A stretch of DNA of 64,000 nt from the NCBI GenBank assembly GCA_947095535.1, contig OX352773.1, positions 172,310,438 to 172,374,437 of the forward strand, written 5' to 3'. Of this stretch, positions 37,001 to 48,300 are shown one piece after another. The DNA is from Poecilobothrus nobilitatus (Eukaryota; Arthropoda; Insecta; Diptera; Dolichopodidae). A program made the translations under genes and the position numbers. The notes beneath the pieces are model-generated. The model did no database searches, was not told where the DNA came from, and saw only the letters and a program-made list of their open reading frames with translations. Positions within the stretch are counted from its first letter, which is position 1. Each line of letters opens with the position of its first letter.

Positions 37001-40000
37001 TAAAAATATAACTATACTCCAACAAAATTTGAAGATCGTTTTATTGATCTACAAGAAAATATTTTTTTACATTAATATAATGTAATATCAAATTATTAAT
37101 AAGTAAACACGATTAGAATTAACAACCGGCTATCAAATTTTAAAAACCATTTTGTATAGCTATAATGAATATAAATTATTTACAAAAAACTATTTAACAG
37201 TTAACTATATAAATTATAAGTAACGTCATCATTTTACAATAATAAAACAGTAAAAAAAAAAGTTAAATAAAACAGTATCTTCATACTCTACAGGAACGAT
37301 CTTACTCTACTGAAATTAGATTTACTCTATGACAGATAAAATCGTATCTAAGTGACGGAGTATAGTTAAATAATTTCCAGCAACATCACAAATAGCGTTC
37401 CAAAATGGAGAATTGAGTTAAGCTTTTTCCTACCCAGGGAAATAGCTAAGAAGTGTTTGTTACAAATGTCAATGTTTAATGAAGTTTTATTACGGTTTTT
37501 TATTTAAATTTTTTATAAACTTATACACATAAATTTACATATTCAAATAACAGTCAACAAAATCGTTTAATTAAACTTATAATACTTCTTAAAATTATAA
37601 TTTTTTTTGAACTTGAAGGCTTCATTTTTTGTTTGAAATAAATAAATTGGCCCATCTGATTATGACAGTTCAAATTCATATTTAAATCTAGTCGTTTCGA
37701 AACGCCAGAACGAGTGTAACTCTGCATGTCAGTGTAGTAGTTAATCCTATAAAGGCATTAATTAACTCTACTTAGAGTAATAATGAATTCCAGTTAAAAG
37801 AAAAACTAGTAGCAGAAAGACTATAAAAATCCAGTGCAGAATACCGCTATTTATACTTTATCATCAAATAGATCCCTTAATAACCCAAAGGTGACGAAAA
37901 CAAAAACACAATAATTCATGGTTTGACTTCGTTATTTCGTTCTTATAATCTACTATTTTTCAACTACAAAAATCCCATCTAATTCAGGAGGAATTAAGAT
38001 TAATCATTAGTTAAATATACGAGATTTTAAAATGAAAGACTTAAAAAAAGACGAGATTTTATACTAGTTGCTGTCTTAGTTTTCTTATTGCTGTCTAATC
38101 CATCACGATAATGACTCACCAAATTGAGTTGAAACTTGAATTTCTCTTATTGCAGTTATTGACATCATTATTTTGTTTGAGGTAATTAAATAGTCAAAGT
38201 AAATTGCCCCCTTTTTATCTTCTTTAAAATAAGATTGTCGAAAGATATGTGGATCTACAGACAAATTCTTTTTTGTAGTTTTTTTTTTTGTTTTTTTTTT
38301 TATATCTTTGTTTTGTTTTTGTTTTGTTTTTGTTTTCATGGTAAATTCCTATTTTCTGATGCAATTCGTACAATAGGGTTTTTAAAAAATAAAAGCCAAA
38401 GCACACATTAAATATTTGAATAAATTGTCAAGTTTCATTATAATATGAGTAATTAAGTAAAAATAAATGTTGATTATAATTAAAAAAAAATGAGAAAAAA
38501 TAAATAAAAAAATGAAAAAGAATACAAAACTCTTAAAATCATAATAGAATGAATTAGAGCAGACCTTTTTTTTAATGCAATCTTGCAATTTTATATACAT
38601 TTAAGTAGGTATTTTGTTATCAATGTTTATGCACTCATCATCATCAGGATTAACATTATAATATTTTTGTTTTTTTAATTAGTTTTAAACTTTTTTTAAA
38701 TGGTGACGGTTGTTATTTTTCGATTTAAAAAAAAAAAAATATATAAAAAAAACATAAAAATATGAAAAATAATAAAAAATATTTTATATGTAAAAACAAA
38801 GAAATTCAAAAAATTCAAAATATCGTAAGAAAATTGAAAATTTACGATATTGTTTAACATTTTTTTAAAAAAAATTTATTAATTTAAAAAAAATTTTTTT
38901 TTTTTCTTTTCATTATTTTTCAGCCAATAATGACAACAAGTGGTGATAAACGTGAACATTTATATAAAATTTTAATTATAGGTGAATTAGGTACTGGTAA
39001 AACATCATTTATAAAACGTTATGTTCATAAATTCTTTAGTCAAAATTATCGTGCAACAATTGGTGTTGATTTTGCATTAAAAGTATTACATTGGGATCAA
39101 AATACAATAATTAGATTACAATTATGGGATATTGCTGGACAAGAACGTTTTGGTAATATGACAAGAGTATATTATAAAGATGCTGTTGGTGCATTTATTG
39201 TATTTGATGTAACACGTAGCGGTACATTTGAATGTGTTAGTAAATGGAAAGAAGATCTTGATTCAAAAGTTCAATTACCAGATGGTAGTCCAATACCATG
39301 TATATTGCTAGCAAATAAGGTAAAAATTATATATATACATATGTATATATATATTTTTTTTTTAATTAAATTTATTTAAATTTTATATACATGTATACAT
39401 GTATGCTATATTTATTTATAATTTAATTTTAGTGCGATCAAGAAAAACAGGGTTTAGTTACAAATCCAGATAAAATGGACGAATATGTTAAAGAAAATGG
39501 TTTTGCTGGTTGGTTTGAAACATCAGCAAAAGAAAATATAAATATTGATGAATCAGCTAGAGCTCTAGTAAATAAGGTAAATATTATAAATATTAAATGT
39601 ATATAGTTTGTATATATTTTGAAATACTGCAATAATAATATAAAAATTATAACTAATTTTTTTAAATTTCATTTTAATTTTTAATTTAAAATTCAAGTTA
39701 ATTCTAACTATATAAATATTGTACGTTTCTATTAATATATTTGTCAAGATAGAACATATTTAACTTTTTGCTAAAAAATTTCTAAAACTATTATATAAAA
39801 TGGAAAGTGAAACTTTTTTTTAGAAACGTAGTACTTTACCGTTCATGTGTTCGTTGGACTAATATGATTAGAATCCATTAACCAATTCTGACAAATCAAT
39901 TTTACAAAAAAAAAAAAAAAATTTCCAGCCGAATCGCATCAATTTTTCATCATTTACATTTAAGTCTGCTGAACTTTTCTATCTATAAAATACTTTATTA

Positions 40001-41354
40001 TGTTCTTCTATTTTAATAGTTGAAGAAGCTCATAGTCACAACTCTCAATATCATGTTGGTATCTTTGCGCAAAAATTACTCAAACGAAACTAACTATAAT
40101 TATTTATTATCACAATATAATATGTATTACTAATTTCTAGTATATAAAGGATATTTGGCTCTCGATGATCTTCCTTGAAATGGTTCATCGGATATATTGA
40201 AACAAACAAAAAATTATATATATAGGAAGTCTATTTAACTATATAAGTTTATTTTCACTGCTTTAGAAGTTATAGAGCCTTAAATTTTATATACATGTAT
40301 ATATTGTCATTTTCGTAGTCTTATTTGGTTCCAATCGAAATAAAAACTAAATTATGGTTGGAAAATAATTAAGGTCCCATAACTTCTAAATCAGTAAAAA
40401 TAGGCTCCTTTTCTACCAGACAATTTATTGTTCGACTCGATATACCAAATTTCAAGGAAGTCCATCGAGAGCCTAACAGCCTGTATATAAAATTAAGAAA
40501 AAAATTTTAGTTTTCTAAAAGAGCTGTAAAATTTCTAATTTCAAATATGATTCACTTTTGATTATTAGAAGCCTGTACAGCATTTTTCTTATTAGGTAAA
40601 TATTTTAATGTTCTAAGATTATACGTATATGCTCTTATCTTATACCTATATATATATATCACTATATTTAGATTATATTTTCTAACTACAATTAACTTTA
40701 AAAATTAATAGAATAAGTACAAAACGAAAAATTTTAAATCTTTTAAAAATTAAAAGATTTATATTCATCCAGCCATTGGTGCAGTGGTTGAAGCACCGCT
40801 TCTCATTCATAAGGGAATGAGAGGTCTTGGATTCGATTCCCGGCTGGGTACAATAATTATAATATAAAAAAAAATATATTCATATATCGCAATATATAAA
40901 TACTTAAATATATCACATAATATCTCGTACACCCCACATTCCTACCAGGAAACAGGGGTTATAGCTACCTGGCACATTTATGTACCACGGTAACTGTATA
41001 TAAATAAATAAATAAAAGATTTATAATGAGTATATATAGAAATTAATATTAACTTTAATAATAAAACAAATGTTTTAATCATATTTTAAGTTATACCTAT
41101 ACTAGATTATACGTACAAAACTTAAAAAGTTTAAAAAAACCCCTGTTATCATTTTTTTTAAATAGATATTAATAAATAATAATTTATTTCATTTTATATA
41201 ATAAATATTAAAATTTTATATATTTTTGTTTTTTTAGATTCTTCTTAATGATAAATTAATAAGTGCCGCGGATTTAGATGCTGAAAAAATTGATTTGGGT
41301 GGATCATCAGGATACGGTGGTTCAGGTGGTAAAAAAAAAGAATGCGCATGCTGA
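31986..41354 (+). CDS. Rab32: Rab32 small GTPase (Drosophila lightoid), four coding exons
   Basis: Exons 31986-34097, 38924-39319, 39433-39576 and 41238-41354, all joined in phase 0 with GT/AG borders, give 922 residues. The last 216 form a complete Rab32: P-loop GELGTGKTS, switch I with RATIGVDF, DIAGQERF (Ile instead of the usual Thr, a Rab32/38 hallmark), NKCD formed across the second intron, ETSAK, and the geranylgeranylation end CAC. The segment FDVTRSGTFECVSKWKEDLD is also Rab32-typical. Rab32 directs cargo to pigment granules and other lysosome-related organelles; the Drosophila gene is the eye-colour locus lightoid. The first exon adds a 704-residue disordered extension. An internal ATG at 38930 would give a normal 216-residue form if a different 5' exon or promoter is used. 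TAA at 31980 fixes the long-form start. Confidence 0.95.
34098..38923 (+). other. Rab32 intron 1 (4.8 kb)
   Basis: The donor GTAAGA at 34098 and acceptor TTTTTCAG ending at 38923 after a pyrimidine tract are clear. The intron holds no recognisable mobile element. A possible promoter for the short isoform would lie here. Frames at 35891-36169 and 38103-38600 have no motifs. Around 37260-37760 there are repeated TACTCTA-type words of unknown meaning, and 35174-35197 is an ATGCATTTT/AAAATGCAT hairpin. Confidence 0.7.
40147..40483. mobile_element. Palindromic MITE in Rab32 intron 3
   Basis: The right end, read inward, starts CAGGCTGTTAGGCTCTCGAT; the left end carries GGCTCTCGATGATCTTCCTT, giving arms alike over about 40 bases (TTGGCTCTCGATG...CTTCCTTGAAAT), and an inner pair, TTAGAAGTTATAGAGCC / GGTCCCATAACTTCTAA, is also inverted. 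TA-rich flanks make Tc1/mariner targeting possible, but the left terminus is decayed, so the border is approximate. Confidence 0.6.
40752..41025 (+). mobile_element. tRNA-derived SINE, group A, with 12-bp target duplication
   Basis: The body starts near 40769 (CCAGCCATTGGTGCAGTGGT), with B-box GATTCGATTCC at about 40831, the same 3' half as the copy at 23646, and an (AAAT)n tail. AAAAGATTTATA occurs at 40752-40763 and 41014-41025, the target duplication. This copy has the complete head, including AAGCACCGCTTCTCATTCAT. Confidence 0.92.
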
Positions 41355-42574
41355 CATCATTTATACTACATAAAAAAATTTATTTAAATTTTTTTTTTTT
41401 ATAATTTTCTAATTTTTCACCGAATTATATTTAATTATAAATTTATAAATATTGTTCCAATAATTTTATATTATAGTAGGTTATATATTATGTATAGTTA
41501 TTAAATAACTTTTAAGTTATTATAATCTAGTTTATATAAAATAAAATCTCATTTCATTGTTGAAATAAATTAAAAAAAAGAAAAATAGAAATAAATAATA
41601 AAAATACCTAATATATAATAAAAATAAAAAAAAAAAATTAAATTAAAAATAATATTAAAAATCAAAAAGATTATTAATTAATCAAAAAAATATTCTCGTT
41701 AAATAAAAACAACTTATTATTTAATCATTTTCATTTATTTTTTAATTCTATATAATATTAATTTATAGGCATTTAAGTTTAAAATTTTGAAATACGGCTA
41801 AAAGACCACAGAACGTAAAATATTTATTCTATTAAAAAAGAATTAAAAATTAAGAAATTATAAAAAAAAATTTAAATTACAAATATTAAAAATTAAACAT
41901 TAATAAAATAAAAATTAATAAATTAAATAAAATAAAAAAAAAAAAAATTAATAAAATTGTATGTTAGATCTAATAAAAATTACTATTTAAAAATAGTTTT
42001 ATATATCATTGTCAAATAGTTTCTAAGTTAACACTATATATATATATAATATATTAATAATAATTTGTACCTATATATATACATTTTTAAAATAATATAA
42101 AATAGGGAATAATAAAACAAAATTTATTATTATATTAAAAAATAAAAAAAAAAATAAATAGATGTAATTATAATATTTTTAAAAATAAAATAAATTATAA
42201 TACTTTTTGAAAATTGTTATAATTAATTATTAATTTAAATATATCTTGAAAATATACAATATATATTTAGAATATAAATAAATAAAATTCATTTAATTAA
42301 TATTTTTTTTTTTTTTTAAAGGTAATTCAATCGTTTAATTGATATTTTTTATTAATTTTTTGTTTTATTTTTTTTTTGTTTTGATTTTTAAATTAATTGT
42401 AATGGAAATTTAAAAGAAATAAATTTATTATTAATACATTTTCTTTATTATAAAGAAATTAAGTAAAATATAAATTTATTATAACTAATAATTTGTAATT
42501 TTAAATAATATTTGAAACTAATTTAATAAAGAGAATTTACAAATAAAAATTTGAATTATTAACTTTTTAATTTG
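41355..42574. other. Rab32 3'UTR and spacer
   Basis: Extremely A+T-rich, nearly only A, T and short runs. No coding frame. Confidence 0.6.
41564..41569 (+). promoter_or_regulatory. Candidate poly(A) signal of Rab32
   Basis: AATAAA about 210 bases after the Rab32 stop codon; another is at 41540-41545. Either could serve; A+T-rich DNA makes the call weak. Confidence 0.35.
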
Positions 42575-43445
42575 ATTTTGGATTGGTTGTAAAATCTCCA
42601 AGACAAAATCGCCAAAACAAAATTCCCAAGGAGAAGAAGGCCAAAAAAAAAATCCCAAGGACAAAATTCCCAAAAGCAAAATTCTTAAACCAAAATCGAC
42701 AAAGCAAAATCCACAAAAATAAAATCCTCAAAGACAAAATCTCCATGACTTTATATCCAACTCTCAAAAAAATCCCTCCTAATTCAGAATATCACATTAG
42801 CATGTATGTATATATATAAAGGTCTCAATTATGCAAGTCTACTCAGGGTGGTAATAAAAGGCAATTAGAAAAAATATGATAAACATTACTCGTAGGATTT
42901 TGATAGTAGACTCCCATAATTTACACAAAATATTGGATGAAGAGATACACTTATATTTACAAAATTTGGATGAAGAGAAAACATTTTAAGGTGATGACCC
43001 AATGTTCACGTTTCTTTTTAAATAAAATAAAGACCAAATGCTAGCGTCGCTTTATGACCAACAACCAATATAAAATAAAAAAAAAAACCAAACAAATTTA
43101 TTACCAATGCGAGTAAAAGTAGAAAGTTGCTCTACTCTAAAGTCGCTTCGTGGTGCGCTTCTAGCGTCGCTTTTCTATTTGGTCAAGGTTCATTTAAATC
43201 ACTGTATTCTACTTAAATGTCAAAGCGATCTTAGCAGCGATGCGAGCGTTGGATCATCACCTTTATTGTGAATACAACTCTAAAATGCCTCCCAATTATT
43301 ATTTTGACATATATATTTGAATAACTAAGCATTTAAAAATATGCATAAAAAAAAACATTTTTCTTTTAGGGGATTTTGTGTTTGGGTATTCATTTTTGGT
43401 GATTTTATCTTAGTCGGGACTTAGTCCTCGGGGATTTTGTACGTT
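42575..43445. mobile_element. Foldback-like element with tandem-repeat inverted ends, copy 2
   Basis: The left arm (42585-42750) repeats a ~15-bp unit near ACAAAATCCCCAAGG about ten times with variation. The right arm (about 43370-43445) has the same unit inverted (GGGGATTTTGTG, GGTGATTTTATC, GGGGATTTTGTACG). The unit resembles that of the element at 6060-6990 (GACAAAATCCAGAAAA). A separate MITE is nested at 42989-43262. The open frames on both strands at 42567-42819 are translations of the array, not genes. Confidence 0.55.
42989..43262 (-). mobile_element. TTA-flanked MITE, copy 1 (nested)
   Basis: Ends are AGGTGATGACCCAATGTTCACG and, inverted, AGGTGATGATCCAACGCTCGC (14 of 15 outer bases alike). 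TTA lies on both sides (42986-42988 and 43263-43265), a 3-bp target duplication like that of PIF/Harbinger elements. The - strand matches the copy at 58258-58525 over nearly its whole length, including the motif AAAAGCGACGCTA. No coding capacity. Confidence 0.8.
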
Positions 43446-43544
43446 TTATTTATTTAAATAAAAGTTTTCAGGAAATTGTATTAGTTTCTCCTACTGGTAT
43501 GCAATTTTATTTTATTATTCAATTATTTTTTTTTTAATGTATTG

Positions 43545-45316
43545 AAAGATCATTGGCCAATACATGCTATGGGCAAACTGTCATCAGATATATGTCGGCA
43601 AATAAACAGCAAAAAATGTTTAGCTGCTTGTTTTATCGACCTAGAGAAAGCTTTTGACAGAGTTTGGTTAAACGGACTTCTATACAAATTATTGAAATAT
43701 CAATACCCTCCTCATCTTGTATATTTAATAAATGATATGTTAAAATATAAATCCTTTAGAGTGACTTCTTTAAATATGAAATCCTCTAAAGAGTTTGAAA
43801 TAAAAGATGGCCTACAACAAGGGACAGTAACCTCACCAATCCTTTTCAACATATATATAAGCGAACTACTGAAGTCCCTAAATATAAGTTTAGGGCTTAA
43901 CTTCAGTATAGCTTTTGCTGATGATTTATTCATCAAGTCACAACGTTAATACGGCCCAAATTATGCTACAAAAAAACTTTAACAAAGTCATAAAATATGC
44001 TCAAAGGTGGAAACTGAAAATAAATTTTAATAAATGTGCAACTGTTCTGTTCAGAAATACTGTTAAAAATAACAATGCTAATATCAAAAAGAATTGGAAA
44101 ACATTTTGTATTAAAGCGCCAGATCTATCAGTCCTACCGGTCTCAAAAACCATAAAATATCTGGGAATTCTTTACACTAACCTGTATAAATTCAACGAGC
44201 ACATACACGGCCAAATCACAAAAGCAAAGAAAGCTTTTATGTTTTTAAAAAGATTATTTTACTCTAGAATTCTTTCTAAACAAGTAAAAGTGTTATGTTA
44301 CAAAAGTCTAATTCGACCAATTCTAACATACGGCTGCCCTATATGGTTTAACATCAGCGCTTCAATGATGGAAAGAATAAGGCTTTTTGAAAGACACTGC
44401 ATTAGAACTTGCACAAATTTACGAATGAACCCCGCCAGAAATTATCAACAATACTACTCAAATAAATCTATCTATAATGAGGCTAAAATTGTTAGAATAG
44501 ATAATTTTATAATTAATTTAATAAGAAATCACATCCAAAGAAGTATTGAGACAAACGAAAATTCACTAATTTGTCACCCGTGGTATGAAAACGATTTTTA
44601 TATAGAAAAAACTTTGCTTTCAGGCTTCATTCCTCCAGAAGCATTTGTTTTCTTAGATAAATATAATTATATTGAAAACACAAACAAAATTCCTCTTATA
44701 TATCACTATAAAAGAAATGCCTCAAATAAAAAAATTCCCTTAAATTTAAATAACAGCATAGATATTAACGATTCCAGCAATTTCAAGTATGATCAATTCA
44801 TTCCTAATAAAGATAAACTTAAGCCAAAAATGATATACTTTTGGAAATAAATTATTAAGAAGGGCAATAAAGCCACAATTTTAGTGCTTAGTTCTTTAGG
44901 GTAGTTAAGGGTAGGATAGGGTAGTTAGTTAAGTTAGTTATTTAGGGTAGTTAGTTTTAAGTAGTTATAAGTTTTATTATTTTAAAGCAAAAATTACTAT
45001 AGTTGTTTTTTCTCCTTTTCGGCGAAGCCGATAAATTGTTTTTTACAACACAAAATTATACTATAAAAATACAAAAAATGTAAAAATTTATTATAATAGT
45101 TATATAATAATTTTAAATCAAATATAAATAAGAGTTTATTTTATTTATAATATAGTTATCACAATTTTAAATGAGAGAGTTACTATTGTAGCCATGCACA
45201 TTAAAATGTTATAATATTTCAGTATTCTTTAGTTTTTATTTAGGATAAGTAATAAATGTATCAAAACAGGTAATAAATAAAACATTGAAAAAAAAAAAAA
45301 AAAAAAGATCATTGGC
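43545..45316 (+). mobile_element. 5'-truncated Jockey-like non-LTR retrotransposon with 13-bp target duplication
   Basis: AAAGATCATTGGC occurs at 43545-43557 and at 45304-45316, right after a 19-base poly-A (45288-45306), so the insertion is 43558 to about 45306. It starts abruptly inside the reverse transcriptase and includes the rest of that domain, a 3'UTR with TTAGGGTAG-like repeats (44894-44960), a TCGGC-GAA-GCCGA hairpin (45019-45031) and AATAAA at 45272-45281. The 5' truncation, poly-A tail and duplication are the signature of target-primed reverse transcription. The sharpness of the duplication indicates a fairly recent insertion. Confidence 0.92.
43558..44850 (+). pseudogene. Reverse transcriptase of the Jockey-like element, truncated and frameshifted
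   Basis: Frame one (to 43949) has the RT motifs CLAACFIDLEKAFDRVW, DGLQQGTVTSPILFN and the catalytic FADD. The reading then must shift to another frame, open from 43915 to 44850, which carries the thumb/C-terminal part: LKINFNKCATVLF, KTIKYLGILYTN, LIRPILTYGCPIWFN and NLRMNPARN. The break lies between about 43920 and 43948, a single-base type of change just after FADD. Everything N-terminal of the IHAMGKL segment (endonuclease, ORF1, RT start) is missing. It cannot move on its own. Confidence 0.92.
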
Positions 45317-48300
45317 TAGAAATGGTTTCGTTTGTATAAAATCTGAGAAACAATAAAATGCACATATTATCATCAAACACTTATAATTAGATAAATAAGA
45401 TTTCATTGTTCCAGAACAGCTTAACTTATTATATTCCACTTCAATGTTTACCATTGAGTTATTAATAGTCTATTAATAAACTTCTGTATGATTTGCTGAG
45501 ACAAACTTTTTGGTATAGAAACTATTAAAAATATTTTTAATTAATCTTATACATTTATTCTGTGTTAAATATTGATTACAAGTGATAACGAAGCACACGA
45601 TTTATTTACTTAAAATTTAGTTTCTATTGGCATATTTGCCCGGCACCAAACCCGGCACAAATGCCAAATATTAAAAAATTAATATTATGTAGAAAAATTT
45701 TAATTGTAAAAAAATAATATAGTATAGTATTTTTTTACAATCAATAAAATTTTTCTTTTATTTTAAAGACTACAAATAAAACTCTCAAAAATTAACCGGG
45801 GGAAATTGCATTAAAATTGTGCCACACTCAATTGGATTTATCACATATTGAGACAAGACTTTACTCTCGAATGACTATTACAAAAATAGGTAACAAATTG
45901 AAACTGAGACTGCATAATAAAAATGTGACAGACAACTTATGTACATATAAGTTGTTTATTGACTTTATTAAGTTTTATTTCAACTAAATTTATTGGCACT
46001 ACTAACCGCATTATTATTCACTTGATGTGTTCAAAAACATAAAAACGAGTTAAATATGTGTGTGGTACCAACCTCGAGTACATAGTACATATAATAAAAG
46101 GGAAACTTAATGTCAATTTATGTACATATGTACATGACCTAAACAAAAAATAGATCTAACTACAAAACAAAGTACATATAAGAAAAATTTAGAATACGTT
46201 CTGGGAGTTAAAAATTTGCATCTCTTCTATTTGATATTTGTTAAATGCGAAGCTCAACTGAATCATTGTCCTTATTCCTAATAAATCAAACAAAAATTGA
46301 TTGGAATATATGACGCGTGTTTATAAACTTTTAAGAATATTTATGTTATGCGTATAGTTTTGCAACACTCTGTTTAAGTATACAAAAAAATACTTTTTTT
46401 TGGATTCGGAGAAATTTTTGAAAAAAAAGTTTCAAGCTAATTTAAAAAATACTTTTATCTTCACCTTTTTGATATCTAAATCGGTAAGTGATTGTGAAAA
46501 TATAATATTAAAAAATTGTAAAATAAGAATTGGAATATCCATTTTAAGAATATTTCAATTTAAAATATATCTAAAATTTTTCTGGTATATTTATAATTTA
46601 AATAAAATAATATTTATAATTTTAGTAAATCTAAAATATTTCAAAAATAATAAATTTATTTTCTGAAAATATTACATTACCAAATAATAATTTACTACAG
46701 GGTGATCAAATTGAAATTATAAAAAAAAAATATATAAATCTCATTACCTAAGTTACCATATTATTTATATGTATATATACCTATAATATAGGTATATAAT
46801 TTTCGTAAAATATGAGGCTTCAGTTTTGTGGGTTACTAGTAATTTAATTTCTCTATAAATTTATTTTTTTTTATGATATCGTGGTGAAAACCGTATCGAT
46901 AATTTATCTATATTTAGGTCAGAGAGACAGTAATTTCAAAGAAAAAAAAAATGTTAAAATTTTTATTTTTCAAAAATTTTCAACTTTGAACTACAATATC
47001 TCCAAACCGGCAACACTTATTGTCATCAAATAAACGTTAAAATATTCTTAAGACCGTTACCTTAATTAAAAGCAGAATTAAATATATATATATATACCTA
47101 ACAAATCGCCAGATATAACGGTTTATTTACAAAATTTTTAGTCTTTAGTAACAAGGATACTTTTAAAATTCCTTTTCGTCATTAAAGGATAAAATGCGCC
47201 ATTAACGAAATATACTTTATGAAAGCTAGCAATACCAACTATATTTGGGATACAGTCATTTGGTCCTGCGCGGGTACAACACTTCCTTCAGAAGAGCCAA
47301 AAAAATAAAATAATTTTAAAAGTTATTGGATCAGATTTTATTTATTTTAATAGGGATAACAATTTTGTTGAAGCTGTCCACTTTTAAAGTTTAAAATTTC
47401 TGCATAATTGTTTTTCTATAGAATTATTTATAAAAGAAAAAACAAAACTTCTGTTATTTACGATTATAAAATATCGTAATATTTTCTAAGATGAAAGTAA
47501 TGATAAATTACAAGCACATTTTGGAATTTTTTACGATCGCATGAATTCCATAAGGTGATAATTCGTATATGTATAACAAAACATAACAAAAGTTAAGAAA
47601 AATATTAACATCTTTCTTCAAAATCACCCATTAAATTTTTCCCTCCTTCCTTCATAATTCTTCAATTTTTCCAAACCCCCTTTAACCAAAACCCACTTAA
47701 CCCCCTTAACTTCTTTCCTACATCCTTATCCAGAAATGCAAATTGTACATTTCGTATTGTCCTACGGTCTATCTTAAAGTTTGATTGAGTTTGAGAGTGG
47801 TTTTGGTTGGTTAAAGTCCAACATTATACGTAGCGAAACTTAGGGCAGCTCCTCTGGTAGACTTTTGTTATTTCGCACCATCCCTCGTATATTATACAGA
47901 AAAAAAACACACCCTGTTATCGTTTTTAAAGTAGCCAAAATGATCAATGATGCTTAAATTTATCTATATGAAATTAATAGTAAAATTTAAAAATGTATTC
48001 AATTGCGAACTCGTCTAAAAATATGAAATAGACGAGTTTGATTTAATCAATATTGGAAATCAATCCTTTGTAATATGATCCTGTTATGAATGATTAAACT
48101 ATATATAATGTACGTACATGTGTATGTGTGAACATGTTTAATACATTTAATTTTATTAATACACTATATTTATCTATATTTGTATAGATATACATATAAA
48201 TATTGATATACATAATATCATATAGAATTAAGTAAATCTAATAAAACACAAAATTTAAAAGTTGACATACATAGATGCATACATATACAAAAACGCTTTC

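Larger units (their letters stand above)
39577..41237 (+). other. Rab32 intron 3 (1.66 kb) with two insertions
   Basis: Lies between AAG-GTAAAT and TTTTTTTAG. It contains the palindromic MITE at 40147-40483 and the SINE at 40752-41025, both in gene-neutral positions well away from splice sites. Confidence 0.85.

Noticed and set aside
42567..42819. Open frames on both strands
   Set aside because: Same reason: translated tandem array of the second foldback-like element.
44894..44960. TTAGGG-like repeats suggesting a telomere
   Set aside because: They are irregular, TTAGGGTAG-like, and lie inside the 3'UTR of a retrotransposon bounded by a target duplication.
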